DNA of 64,000 nt from Falsibacillus pallidus (GTDB lineage: Bacteria > Bacillota > Bacilli > Bacillales > DSM-25281), in contig NZ_QQAY01000015.1 in NCBI RefSeq assembly GCF_003350505.1, positions 1-64,000 on the forward strand. The letters are read 5' to 3'. Below are positions 26,245-34,273 of the stretch, one piece after another (position 1 is the first letter of the stretch; every line of letters starts with the position of its first letter). The notes beneath the pieces are model-generated. The model was not told where the DNA came from, ran no database searches, and saw nothing but the letters and a program-made list of their open reading frames with translations. A program made the position numbers and the translations under genes.

Positions 26245-26290
26245 AACGATTCCCCCTGAGACATAGCACTATTTAATTTTTTCATATAGC

Positions 26291-26686
26291 TTACTTCCAT
26301 TCCATCTGCCAGGAGACTCCAAACCGGTCATTGACCCAGCCGAATTTCCTGCTGAATCCATAGTCGCCAAGGGGCATCAATGCTTGTCCATCTTGGCTGA
26401 GCGCTTGATAGTACGAGTCAATTTCCTCTTCTGTATCGCACGTAATAAAAATGGAGAACGACGGGGTGAAGTCAAATTCGTGCTTGATGGGACTTTCGAA
26501 AAACATGAATTCCTGCCCCTTAAATGTAACGGTGGCACTCTTCAAGGTCCCTTCCTCCTTGCCCATTTCGTCCGGACCATACCGTTCCATATGGAGGATT
26601 TCCGATTCTGAAATCACATCCATATAGAATGTGAGCGCTTCTTCTGCATTTCCTTGAAACATTAAGAATGGTGTAATTTTGGCCAT
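26291..26686 (-). CDS. PhnB-like VOC-superfamily protein
   Basis: 131 residues from the ATG at 26686, nine bases after AGGAG. MAKITPFLMFQGNAEEALTF and the ending GWVNDRFGVSWQMEWK are classic PhnB-like landmarks; the fold is the vicinal oxygen chelate (glyoxalase) type. A paralogue sits at 10725-11129. The activity is unknown. It is monocistronic. Confidence 0.88.
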   Translation of the reverse strand: MAKITPFLMFQGNAEEALTFYMDVISESEILHMERYGPDEMGKEEGTLKSATVTFKGQEFMFFESPIKHEFDFTPSFSIFITCDTEEEIDSYYQALSQDGQALMPLGDYGFSRKFGWVNDRFGVSWQMEWK

Positions 26687-27144
26687 TGTATTCAACTCCT
26701 CATTTAGTTATAAGAACTACTTCCATATTCACCCTTCCTATCCCTTCTCGCTTTAGAAAATCGTTCAATTAACGCAAAAAGCAGCCCAGAAGTTCTCCTT
26801 CTTCCAGACTGCTTTATCAATCATCTATTAATTTAAAACTTGAATAAATCCAAACGCACGTAACTTTTTAGGTGGTGGTGGCCGAGCATACGACTTCTCT
26901 TGTTGCTTTGCAAAAAACGTTCATCTCCCTTAAAGCTTTGCCCCCAGCAAGGCATCACTGTTTTGAAATGAGTGAATGAACATTCAGCCAAATCTGTCTG
27001 GCTTGCTATTACTATATTCGATTGGGACAGGCAGCGTAATAGGTCAATTAACTTTTTTCATAGAAAATGAGAATGATGCCTAGCAGGATACTATACTGAA
27101 AAAAGAGAATGTAGGAGTATCCGTAAAATGAAGGAGAACATGAA
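26687..27144. other. 458-bp stretch without an intact gene
   Basis: A hairpin at 26778-26816 (AAAGCAG..CTGC with TTTTT on the minus strand) looks like a terminator for something read on the minus strand. Just upstream, at about 26832-26930, the minus strand reads EKSYARPPPPKKLRAFGFIQ then VLN and a stop. An ATG-led frame (MNVF) joins it if a T6 run near 26917 is one base shorter. This may be a decayed or tiny gene. I see nothing else. Confidence 0.45.
26778..26816 (-). terminator. Terminator-like hairpin on the minus strand
   Basis: GCAGTCTGGAAG and CTTCTGGGCTGC pair (with G-U wobbles) around AAGGAGAA and are followed by TTTTT. It has no intact gene upstream, only the short PPPPKKLRAFG reading frame. 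Confidence 0.6.
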
Positions 27145-27744
27145 ATGAATCGGTTAAACATCATACAAAAGATAATGGGCACCATCCCGACTCTTGAACA
27201 TGGCCAAAGATTCATTCTTGGAATCGACGGCCTGAGCCGCTCTGGCAAAACAACATTGACCGAAAAAATTGTGCAGGAACTTCGGGATAGGAATGTTTCT
27301 GTCTGTCTTTTTCACATAGACGATTACATTGTGGAAAGGAAAAAGCGCTACAACACCGGCTTTGATGAGTGGCATGAGTATTATCATTTGCAATGGGATG
27401 TGAAGTGGCTGGAAGAAAACCTTTACGCAAAACTGAGAGATGCGGATGAACTCCAGCTGCTTAAGTATGAGGATGTTTCCGATGCTCAAAAACTGGTTAC
27501 CATTCAGTTGCCGGATACTTGCCTCATTATTATAGAAGGCGTTTTTCTGCAGAGAAAAGAATGGAGACATTTTTATAATCGGGTGATATATGTAGATTGT
27601 CCGAGAGAAAAGAGATTTAGCCGTGAGAGTGAAGAGACTCAGAGGAAGATTGAAAAATTCCAGAAACGGTATTGGAAAGCGGAGGATTATTATGTTGAGG
27701 CAGAAAATCCATTAGTGCAGGCTGACGTTGTTATTCAAAATTAA
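27145..27744 (+). CDS. Uridine kinase-like P-loop protein
   Basis: 199 residues. Walker A is GIDGLSRSGKTTL (about 30-42), followed by CLFHIDDYIVERKKRYNTG, matching the DD(F/Y) substrate loop of the uridine kinase/phosphoribulokinase group, and IIIEGVFLQRKEW with the Walker B-like strand. The ending VQADVVIQN is also typical. It probably phosphorylates a nucleoside or related small molecule. It stands alone; AAGGAG precedes the ATG. Confidence 0.85.
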   Translation: MNRLNIIQKIMGTIPTLEHGQRFILGIDGLSRSGKTTLTEKIVQELRDRNVSVCLFHIDDYIVERKKRYNTGFDEWHEYYHLQWDVKWLEENLYAKLRDADELQLLKYEDVSDAQKLVTIQLPDTCLIIIEGVFLQRKEWRHFYNRVIYVDCPREKRFSRESEETQRKIEKFQKRYWKAEDYYVEAENPLVQADVVIQN

Positions 27745-27746
27745 AG

Positions 27747-27790
27747 GACGCACGGTTGAGGAGGATTCCACTCCTTTAAACCGCGCGTCT
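27747..27790. terminator. Bidirectional terminator after the kinase gene
   Basis: GACGC-CGGTT-GAGGAG and CTCCTTTAAACCG-GCGTC pair with small interruptions, between convergent genes. Confidence 0.75.
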
Positions 27791-27800
27791 TATATGTAAC

Positions 27801-28238
27801 CTATGAAGGGATATTCATCTGCTGATCGAACCAGCCAAAGAAATGTGTGGAAAACATTGCACCTAAGAGGATGCAAAGAAACAATAATTGATACGCAGTC
27901 ACTAGATATTGATTTTTATTTTTGGCGTACTTCTTTTCCATAAAGGCTTTCACAACTTCAGTGATAACAATGAACACGAACATGAGGCTATATGTCTGCA
28001 GATACCACGGAGTGTTGATAAAATCATTCTTTGCATTGAAAGCGTACTGAATGACTATAAGCACCATCACACTGATCCGAATCGTCCAGTCAACCTTTTT
28101 ATGCCGACCATTCACATGGTTATAGGAAAACAAGTTCGATTTTTCGACTTTAAATATTTTTCTCAAAATCAAATTGATAGCAAACATCACTATAAAGATG
28201 CCAAGCAACACTAAAAATAGTTTTACTCCGAAAGTCAT
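27801..28238 (-). CDS. DUF4181 membrane protein, copy A
   Basis: 145 residues with four membrane segments (about 5-25, 52-66, 79-97 and 111-133). Landmarks are LRKIFKVEKSNLFSYNHVN after helix 1, the invariant-looking DWTIRISVMVL and MEKKYAKNKNQYLV before the last helix. The function of DUF4181 is unknown. It is the first-copy end of a tandem cluster of three related genes on the minus strand. AGGGAGGG precedes the ATG. Confidence 0.85.
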   Translation of the reverse strand: MTFGVKLFLVLLGIFIVMFAINLILRKIFKVEKSNLFSYNHVNGRHKKVDWTIRISVMVLIVIQYAFNAKNDFINTPWYLQTYSLMFVFIVITEVVKAFMEKKYAKNKNQYLVTAYQLLFLCILLGAMFSTHFFGWFDQQMNIPS

Positions 28239-28265
28239 AGTAATCCCTCCCTTACTGGAACAACC

Positions 28266-28682
28266 TCAAACTAGCCATCCAAAAACTCTTGTTGCAATTA
28301 AAGTACATATCAAAATGTAATTAAACAATAATTGAAATGTTGTCACGAGATATTTATTTTTATTCTCGGCGTACTTTTTTTCCATTACGACCTTTGTTAT
28401 CTCGGACACTATAAGATACAGAATCACTGGATAAGGTATTTTCAAATACCAAGCCAAGTTGAAAAAGCCATATTCCGCTTGAATAATGAATTGGACAAAA
28501 ATAAGAACAAGACAGCTAATTCGTATAGTCCTGTCAATTTTTTTATGCCCCTCATTCACATAGTCGTTCGAAAACCAGCTCTCCTTTTCGACTTTCAAAA
28601 TTTTTCTCATAACCATGTGGAAAGCCATGATAATTACAAAAACTCCGATGGTAACCAAAATCACTTTTCCTTCAAAAGTCAC
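28266..28682 (-). CDS. DUF4181 membrane protein, copy B
   Basis: 138 residues from a GTG start. Same plan as copy A: LRKILKVEKESWFSNDYVNE, DRTIRISCLVLIFVQ and MEKKYAENKNKYLVTTFQLL. Roughly half the residues are identical to copy A by eye. It lies 27 bases upstream of copy A, so they are co-transcribed and arose by tandem duplication. Confidence 0.85.
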   Translation of the reverse strand: MTFEGKVILVTIGVFVIIMAFHMVMRKILKVEKESWFSNDYVNEGHKKIDRTIRISCLVLIFVQFIIQAEYGFFNLAWYLKIPYPVILYLIVSEITKVVMEKKYAENKNKYLVTTFQLLFNYILICTLIATRVFGWLV

Positions 28683-28761
28683 CCCACTCGCCCCTTATGC
28701 TCATTCCAAATGCAGTACATTCTAAATTTTAGGATGCCATTATATTGCCGCTGGAACAGCC

Positions 28762-29177
28762 TCACCCAAACCACCCAAAGAAATCGGTGGAGTACAACAC
28801 ACCAATCATCGTGCATGTGAACAATAATTGAAACGTAGTTCAAGGTATGCTTTCTTATTTTCTGCATACATCTTTTCCATTACGGCCCGCAAGGTTTCAG
28901 AGGAAATAAGATAAAGTAAAAAGAGATTATAGGGTTTTAAATACCAAGACTCATATAGATGGTCATATTTTAGGACTAAAATGAACTGCAGTAATAAAAT
29001 TACCAGACCCAAAAATTGAATCGTTCTATTAATCCTTCTATGCCTATCGTTCACATAGTAGTCAGTAGACCTCGATCTCTTACCTGCCTTCAAAATCTTA
29101 CGCAAAACCATATTAATAACCACAATCAATCCAATGAACCCAAGTATCATTAAAATCAGTTTCAAAGTGAATATCAT
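28762..29177 (-). pseudogene. DUF4181 membrane protein, copy C, frameshifted
   Basis: The first 110 codons match copies A and B (LRKILKAGKRSRSTDYYVND, NRTIQFLGLVIL, MEKMYAENKKAYL). The frame then runs out of family (ELRFNYCSHAR, stop at 28806). The other frame continues TFQLLFTCTMIGVLYSTDFF then GWFG and a stop at 28762, which matches the ends of copies A and B. A single lost base in GAACTACG near 28848 explains it. Truncated product or sequencing error; a recent loss. Confidence 0.82.
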
Positions 29178-29189
29178 TTCATCTCCCCC

Positions 29190-29567
29190 TCACTGGCATA
29201 CCCCTAATGGATTTCCGTCCGGGTCATAGAATGTAAAGAATTTCGCGCTGCCATCTCCTCCGATTGGCGTAACATTTATCTCTTTTTCCTGTAGAACTCT
29301 ATGCGCCTCATCTATATCTTCTGGAATGAAATTATAATACTTCCCTACGCCAAAACGATTCTCGGGAAACTTCATCGGCGCATGATTTTCCGTCCGGACG
29401 AGGCATACCACAGTCTGTGCCCCTTCCGCAATTCTCATGACGGCAGCCTCTTCTTCAATATATACAAGGTTGAATCCTAGCACATCCTCATACCATTTGG
29501 CCGACCGCTCCGGATCTTTTACCGGGATGAAGACTCCTTCCATTCCTTTTAATAAAGCTCTTGCCAC
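29190..29567 (-). CDS. VOC (glyoxalase/bleomycin resistance-like) protein
   Basis: 125 residues. FIPVKDPERSAKWYEDVLGF at the N-terminus and FTFYDPDGNPLGVCQ at the C-terminus are the two VOC half-domain landmarks. A His in MRTENHAP and the C-terminal Asp/Gly turn fit the metal-binding cleft. No substrate is apparent. It is the downstream neighbour of a lipoprotein gene, 16 bases away. Confidence 0.86.
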   Translation of the reverse strand: MARALLKGMEGVFIPVKDPERSAKWYEDVLGFNLVYIEEEAAVMRIAEGAQTVVCLVRTENHAPMKFPENRFGVGKYYNFIPEDIDEAHRVLQEKEINVTPIGGDGSAKFFTFYDPDGNPLGVCQ

Positions 29568-29583
29568 ACCTTCATCCTCCCTT

Positions 29584-30060
29584 CTAATGTACGATGATTG
29601 GGCTCGTCAGCGAATAGGATGTGATCACATCGCCATTCAATTCCGTAATGGATGCTTTTATCGCACCATCTTCAATCATCTTCTTCATTTCCTTTGAATT
29701 GAGATCTTTTAATTCCATTGTGATTCCTGTACAAAACGTTTTTCCTTTCGGGGGCGCCTCTGAAAAGTCTGTATCCTTCTCATTGACCATATTTCGGCTG
29801 TCGAGTGTTTGCATGTAGTTTTCCTTGATGAAAGGCTTTAATTTGTCACTTACATCAAACGAGATTAAAAATGGCTCGAGTGTCTTTTTTTCTTGTTGAT
29901 TATTTTGGATGCAGACTCTCGGAGCAAGAAGCCCCTCTCCTTCAACAATGGCCACATGGCTGCCGGATTGCATTATGCTCAATCGCTCATCCTTGGAATC
30001 CTTCTGGGAACATCCAGTGATTAAGCAGCCTACAAGCAGAAGCAGTGCGAGTTTTTTCAA
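29584..30060 (-). CDS. Lipoprotein of unknown function
   Basis: 158 residues. The signal peptide MKKLALLLLVGCLITGCSQ has lipobox ITGC (Cys17), so it is anchored on the outer face of the membrane. The mature part contains two further Cys (RVCIQ and TFCTG) that might form a disulphide. The family is not recognised. It lies between the deaminase and VOC genes with short gaps, in one likely transcription unit. Confidence 0.8.
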   Translation of the reverse strand: MKKLALLLLVGCLITGCSQKDSKDERLSIMQSGSHVAIVEGEGLLAPRVCIQNNQQEKKTLEPFLISFDVSDKLKPFIKENYMQTLDSRNMVNEKDTDFSEAPPKGKTFCTGITMELKDLNSKEMKKMIEDGAIKASITELNGDVITSYSLTSPIIVH

Positions 30061-30072
30061 TAGATTGCCTCC

Positions 30073-30609
30073 TTATTGTACATTGGCGGATTTTCGAAGA
30101 TTTTTAATATTATTCGGATTCAGTTCCCATTCATCCAACAATGCCATTTGTTTTACTTTTAAATCATGGAATGGTTCTTCCATGACTTCCACCTCATGAA
30201 ATCGCTTATCAAAGATGTTGGCATCCCTTAGCTTTCGATATCCGCCGAAACCTTCATCATCATTGTTAATCCAGACTACTCTTTTGATATTGGCAAACAA
30301 GAGCCCACCTGTACACATAGGACATGGTTCCAGTGAGGTGTAAATGGTGAAATGTTTCCTCTGCGTTTTTCCCTCTAAAATTAGCGGACCTGCATTTCTA
30401 ATGGCGCCGATTTCGGCATGGGCTGTTAGATCCTGCTGAGCGTGTACCCTATTTCGCCCTTTGGAAATGATGTTGTTTCTTTCATCAACAATGACCGCCC
30501 CAACCGGATAAGTGTTTTCCGATAATGCCTTTTCAGCTTCTTGCAAAGCAAGTTTTAAGAAATGCCGATCAATATCACTTTTCAATGTTGTCTGTTCCTG
30601 TCTATTCAT
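30073..30609 (-). CDS. Cytidine/deoxycytidylate-type nucleoside deaminase
   Basis: 178 residues. The zinc site is complete: TAHAEIGAIRNA (His and catalytic Glu) and SLEPCPMCTGGLLF (two Cys). The spacing and the PCPMC form match the TadA/guanine deaminase branch. The protein deaminates a purine or pyrimidine base or nucleoside; which one is not determined. Its start overlaps the stop of a 53-residue membrane-protein gene (ATGAATAG), implying translational coupling. Confidence 0.88.
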   Translation of the reverse strand: MNRQEQTTLKSDIDRHFLKLALQEAEKALSENTYPVGAVIVDERNNIISKGRNRVHAQQDLTAHAEIGAIRNAGPLILEGKTQRKHFTIYTSLEPCPMCTGGLLFANIKRVVWINNDDEGFGGYRKLRDANIFDKRFHEVEVMEEPFHDLKVKQMALLDEWELNPNNIKNLRKSANVQ

Positions 30610-30763
30610 CGTTCTTCATTCCATGACTGACCCTTTTCAACAGCACTATCATTTCATTCGTTTCCGATTGCTGCCGTTCGCTCATTTTCTCGATTTTCTT
30701 TATTTTTTTCACTAAATAAAGAATGATGAAAAATTGTATGATGAGCAGAATTTTCATCACCAT
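30602..30763 (-). CDS. 53-residue single-pass membrane protein coupled to the deaminase
   Basis: Starts MVMKILLIIQFFIILYLVKK with one N-terminal helix, then a charged coiled-coil-like stretch (KIKKIEKMSERQQSETNEM). GGGTGATAGGG precedes the ATG at 30763. Its TAG overlaps the deaminase ATG by eight bases. Not recognised, but the overlap and codon-like composition support a real gene. Confidence 0.65.
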   Translation of the reverse strand: MVMKILLIIQFFIILYLVKKIKKIEKMSERQQSETNEMIVLLKRVSHGMKNDE

Positions 30764-30794
30764 GACCCTATCACCCATTCATTAGAGTAGTTCG

Positions 30795-30995
30795 TCATCC
30801 TCTAAACATTTTCCAGAATAGCGGGAAAAGAATTAATATGACGACACTGTATATCAAAGAAATCAGCACATCTTTTTTCCATGAATTCGGACTTGGATAT
30901 CTGTTGGTAATCCGCTGAAAAATCAAACAGATAATCCACCAAATCAAGAAATTATATAGTATTGCCTGGAAGCTGTCGTACATCATCTGCAGCAC
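30795..30995 (-). CDS. Small two-pass membrane protein
   Basis: 66 residues with hydrophobic segments at about 10-27 and 43-62, joined by a polar NRYPSPNSWKKD loop. The start codon is preceded by GGAAGTG. The family is not recognised. It lies 31 bases upstream of the 53-residue gene on the same strand and may start the operon that includes the deaminase. Confidence 0.6.
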   Translation of the reverse strand: MLQMMYDSFQAILYNFLIWWIICLIFQRITNRYPSPNSWKKDVLISLIYSVVILILFPLFWKMFRG

Positions 30996-31134
30996 TTCCT
31001 TTCTTTTTTGAAACCTATATTAGTTACTTATTGTTAATTTTATCAAAATATAGAAAAAATTATAAGGAATTTTCAGAAAATGATTAGTGGCTATGTTATG
31101 ATTAATGGGAATTTATGTATGAATAACGAAGGAT

Positions 31135-31434
31135 GTGTATGATTTGGCTGGTATGAATCTTCTGGTATTAATTATTTTGGGGACCATCCTGGGTTACCTC
31201 TTAATACTAATGGGACCGTTTTTCGGCGCCTTGATAGCCTTTGGAATTGTGGTTGGTTGTTTGTTTAGAGGATTGATTCTTTTGAATGAAATTAACAATA
31301 AGCTATCCAAATCATCACGGAAAACTGATAATGTTTATGCTTTGTTAAAATTCAGTAAGGAAGCCAAGAAAGATACTGACATAGACACGCAAATTGACAC
31401 AAAAGATAATGGCAGCATGACTTATGAAAAATGA
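31135..31434 (+). CDS. Membrane protein with charged tail
   Basis: 99 residues as drawn from a GTG. An ATG six codons later (MNLLVLIILG) is an alternative, since neither has a strong ribosome binding site. Two membrane helices (about 7-26 and 29-49), then a polar tail rich in Lys, Asp and Thr. The family is not recognised. A terminator follows. Confidence 0.6.
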   Translation: MYDLAGMNLLVLIILGTILGYLLILMGPFFGALIAFGIVVGCLFRGLILLNEINNKLSKSSRKTDNVYALLKFSKEAKKDTDIDTQIDTKDNGSMTYEK

Positions 31435-31435
31435 T

Positions 31436-31468
31436 AAAAAACACATCCACCGACTGAATGTGTTTTTG
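31436..31468. terminator. Bidirectional terminator
   Basis: AAAAACACATTC-type arms (AAAAACACAT and ATGTGTTTTT) flank CCACCGACTGA, between two convergent genes. Confidence 0.8.
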
Positions 31469-31478
31469 AAAATCCCAT

Positions 31479-32246
31479 CTATTTGGTAACCACCTTAAAA
31501 TCCCTTGAATCTAAGAACGGGAGAATTGGTGCAATCTCTTGGATTCCTTTTGCTGCTATCGCCTCAAGGGCAAGCTCGTTCAATAATTCTCCCTCGATAA
31601 ATGGACAAATAGCTACGATGGAAGAGATTCCTTCCTTCTCAAAGCTGCTCCTCGCGCATTCATCTAAAGTATTTTGACTGACGAAAGGTGCAATGCTGCT
31701 TAACTCTGCTATGCCTTTTTGTTCAAAATCCTTTACAGCAAATTCATCGATTTTTTCTTGACCTAAAAAAGGAGCAATAGCGGCCAGAGAGGATATTCCG
31801 TTTTCACCAAATTCTTTTGCGGCCCACTCATCGATATAGTCCTGGCTGATAAACGGCGCAAGGATGGACAACTCATCTATCGTTATTTCCGCTTTCAATT
31901 GATTGAAGATCGAATCCGCCTGCTCCATTTTAAGGACAGGTGCAGCATTCATAAATTCCTCTTTCGGATTCTCCAACTCTTCAATAAATGTGTCATCCAT
32001 ATTTTCAATTACCCCTTTTACCAACTGAGTCCCTTTTCCATTAGTAAGAATCTCATCGATCTCTACCTGGAAAATACGCGACAGGTCAGGAAGCTTTGAA
32101 ATATCAGGCATCGTCTCGCCTCTCTCCCAGTTGCTGACGGCTTGAAAACTGACACCCATCTGTTCCGCCAGCTCCATTTGGGTCATTTTCATTTCTTTCC
32201 TTAGATGGGCAATCTGCTTCCCCACTCTTCTCATATCAAACATCAT
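31479..32246 (-). CDS. XRE-family regulator with C-terminal 28-residue repeats
   Basis: 255 residues. The N-terminal HTH is QIAHLRKEMKMTQMELAEQM then VSFQAVSNWERGETMPD (about 8-50). From about 125 on there are four or five repeats of 28-30 residues, each with an I-APF(L/V/I) core and an acidic helix (LSILAPFISQDYIDEW, LAAIAPFLGQEKIDEF, LSSIAPFVSQNTLDEC, IVAICPFIEGELLNEL, IAPILPFLDS). The repeats look like paired helices and may bind a protein or ligand. The target is unknown; autoregulation is possible. Confidence 0.85.
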   Translation of the reverse strand: MMFDMRRVGKQIAHLRKEMKMTQMELAEQMGVSFQAVSNWERGETMPDISKLPDLSRIFQVEIDEILTNGKGTQLVKGVIENMDDTFIEELENPKEEFMNAAPVLKMEQADSIFNQLKAEITIDELSILAPFISQDYIDEWAAKEFGENGISSLAAIAPFLGQEKIDEFAVKDFEQKGIAELSSIAPFVSQNTLDECARSSFEKEGISSIVAICPFIEGELLNELALEAIAAKGIQEIAPILPFLDSRDFKVVTK

Positions 32247-32379
32247 CCAACCCCATTTCTATTATTTGGTTTCATTCTAGCAAGCTGCCGCAATTCTGTG
32301 TATCAAGTGATGCTTGAATATGAGAAAAATAGCATTCAAGGATGGCTTGAATGGTGGTTGATTGCAAATGCCCAAGACG

Positions 32380-32562
32380 TTATAAACCCTGAGGACTATC
32401 CGGCATGGTATTTGCAAGAATGATATAGACAAGAATATTGGCAGGCAAAAAAATAAATATCAGCCTTACGAACAAAGAAGGGATACCGAAATATTCCGCT
32501 ATGCCTCCACAAACGCCGGTTATAGACCTATCTGTTTGTGACTTTCTTATCTTATTGTCCAC
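32380..32562 (-). CDS. PspC-domain small membrane protein
   Basis: 60 residues. IRKSQTDRSITGVCGGIAEY then FGIPSLFVRLIF is the PspC domain signature, with one membrane helix (about 30-52). PspC proteins take part in envelope stress responses in some bacteria. It is monocistronic, with an AAGGGGAAC site upstream of the ATG at 32562. Confidence 0.85.
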   Translation of the reverse strand: MDNKIRKSQTDRSITGVCGGIAEYFGIPSLFVRLIFIFLPANILVYIILANTMPDSPQGL

Positions 32563-32592
32563 GTGAGTTCCCCTTTTCTTATCTGTTGAAAA

Positions 32593-33185
32593 CTATTCGG
32601 CCCGAGTAAAATCTTCTATTATTTCAACCACTTCAATTTTTCCATTGATCAGCAGCTCTGGCAGCTCATTATGGACATTCCCTTTCCAGTATGTTCTTGC
32701 CTGCTCAATTTTCTGTGCAAATGGAAGTCCATCTTCTTTCGGCAGCAGACTGCCATCACCTTCAAAGGAAGAGCCATCAACTTTCAATTTCACAATCTGC
32801 AAAACTTTGCGGTTGTACGAATCAAATAACTCCTTCCAATTCAAGGCTTCTCCATATGTTTTTGATGCATATAAGCATGACAGGCGGGACGGATATTCCG
32901 GAAACTCCTGCAACCTGACCATTTCTGCAATGGTCTCTCTGATGGCTCTTATCGTTTGATCCGCATACCTCACAACCACATCTGCATCTTCTTTATTCAA
33001 AGCCAGTCCTTCTGCTGAATACTTTCCATACATGATTTTGAAAAAGTCTTCCCCTTTGGTATTTAATTGCTCCCGCTCGAAGAAAAATCGATACAAGGTA
33101 TTTTTTGATTTTCATCAAAGTGAATTACCTGACCGAGATGCATTTTTTGCCTCGTTACAATGTGGTACGCATAAAATGGGTTCAT
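32593..33185 (-). pseudogene. DUF2441 gene with a one-base frameshift near its start
   Basis: The main frame (32593-33096, from [12 protein letters not shown]) has no ribosome binding site. Upstream in another frame, AGGAGAT and an ATG at 33185 lead MNPFYAYHIVTRQKMHLGQV and IHFDENQK, the usual N-terminus of DUF2441 proteins. The two join as [12 protein letters not shown] if the A6 run at 33101-33106 had seven A. So the family protein of about 197 residues is split by one missing base: a recent mutation, a slippage site or a sequencing error. Confidence 0.8.
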
Positions 33186-33198
33186 TGGTTATCTCCTA

Positions 33199-34266
33199 TC
33201 AATCTCTATGATTATGAATTGGATGTCCGCTTCCATTGATTTCTACCAAATTTTTATTTTTAATCCTTTGCCCTGGAAGTTTAATTCTTGAATTAAAAAG
33301 CCCTTCAAAAAATGTTGAAACTGCTTCCAGAATAGCATCTGATACCACTGGATTAGTTCCAAAAATCAAAGTCCCTAAGGTAGAAAAAGTTAGATGGTTG
33401 GCGCCAACAACTTTCATAAATAAACTTCCTGACTGCAACATGCGGTACATCCTCTGTTGATTCATTAGGTAGGATCTTGCTTTTTCCTGGTCATCTCCAA
33501 TTACCGTTAAATATTCCTCATAAGATGCAGCTTCCTGACGAAGGTTCAAGATCGGTACATTAGGCATTACGTCGCCAATCAAATGCATACTGGCATCCAA
33601 CAATACAGCTCCCTTGACTCTATTGTCGATAGCAGCGACATTGAAAACAGCCGCCCCGCCTAGAGAATGTCCAATCAACCCAATTTTCTCGAGGTCAAAT
33701 ATCCCTTCAAAAGATCCTCTTTGATTCCACTTTTCCAAGTAATCCAACACAAGGCATATATCTTCAACTCTCGTATTCACCTGGATTCGGTCATCTGGGA
33801 ATCTATCAGCTTGTGGAATGACTTTATTGTCCGGATAGATTGTGAATAAACTGTCGTATGGAACGCTCAATGTTACAACGACAATTCCTTTTTGCACTAA
33901 GGCCGTCATTGTTTCCATATATAGATCCCGGTCAATTCCAAAGCCTGGCGATAGGAGGACGATTGGAAAAGAAGATCCCTGTACAGGTTTGGCATTTTCT
34001 TTGACCGGAATTTTTATTTCATTCAGCTTTTCTTCAGATATGCCTGCATTGCCAAAGAATTCAACGGCTTTCTTAATGGCAGGGTAGAAAAGCGATGTAA
34101 GATTCCTTTCTTGCTCACCAGTTCTTTCTACAGTGGGATAAAATATACTCACTGGGAATGATCGGGTTTCTTTTTCACCCGTGAACAGTTCTTTTCTATT
34201 TTTGTCCTCTATGACTTTTACTGTTCGGCCGATGGCGTATTTACCATTCAAAATAAATCCCCCCAT
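33199..34266 (-). CDS. Alpha/beta hydrolase, PAF-acetylhydrolase-like
   Basis: 355 residues from the ATG at 34266, just after TAGGAG. Nucleophile elbow GLIGHSLGGAAVF (Ser), oxyanion region PIVLLSPGFGIDRDLY and a late VVGANHLTFSTLG segment supplying His. The layout, including IYPDNKVIPQADRFPDDRIQ, fits the platelet-activating-factor acetylhydrolase/dienelactone-like group of secreted or cytoplasmic lipases, but no signal peptide is seen. It overlaps the permease gene upstream by a few bases, so it belongs to that operon. Confidence 0.84.
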   Translation of the reverse strand: MGGFILNGKYAIGRTVKVIEDKNRKELFTGEKETRSFPVSIFYPTVERTGEQERNLTSLFYPAIKKAVEFFGNAGISEEKLNEIKIPVKENAKPVQGSSFPIVLLSPGFGIDRDLYMETMTALVQKGIVVVTLSVPYDSLFTIYPDNKVIPQADRFPDDRIQVNTRVEDICLVLDYLEKWNQRGSFEGIFDLEKIGLIGHSLGGAAVFNVAAIDNRVKGAVLLDASMHLIGDVMPNVPILNLRQEAASYEEYLTVIGDDQEKARSYLMNQQRMYRMLQSGSLFMKVVGANHLTFSTLGTLIFGTNPVVSDAILEAVSTFFEGLFNSRIKLPGQRIKNKNLVEINGSGHPIHNHRD

Positions 34267-34273
34267 ACATCTC

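Noticed and set aside
26900-27040. 6S or other known small RNA in the 26.7-27.1 kb gap
   Set aside because: I could not draw the closed-bubble structure of 6S RNA, and the only firm element is a terminator-like hairpin.
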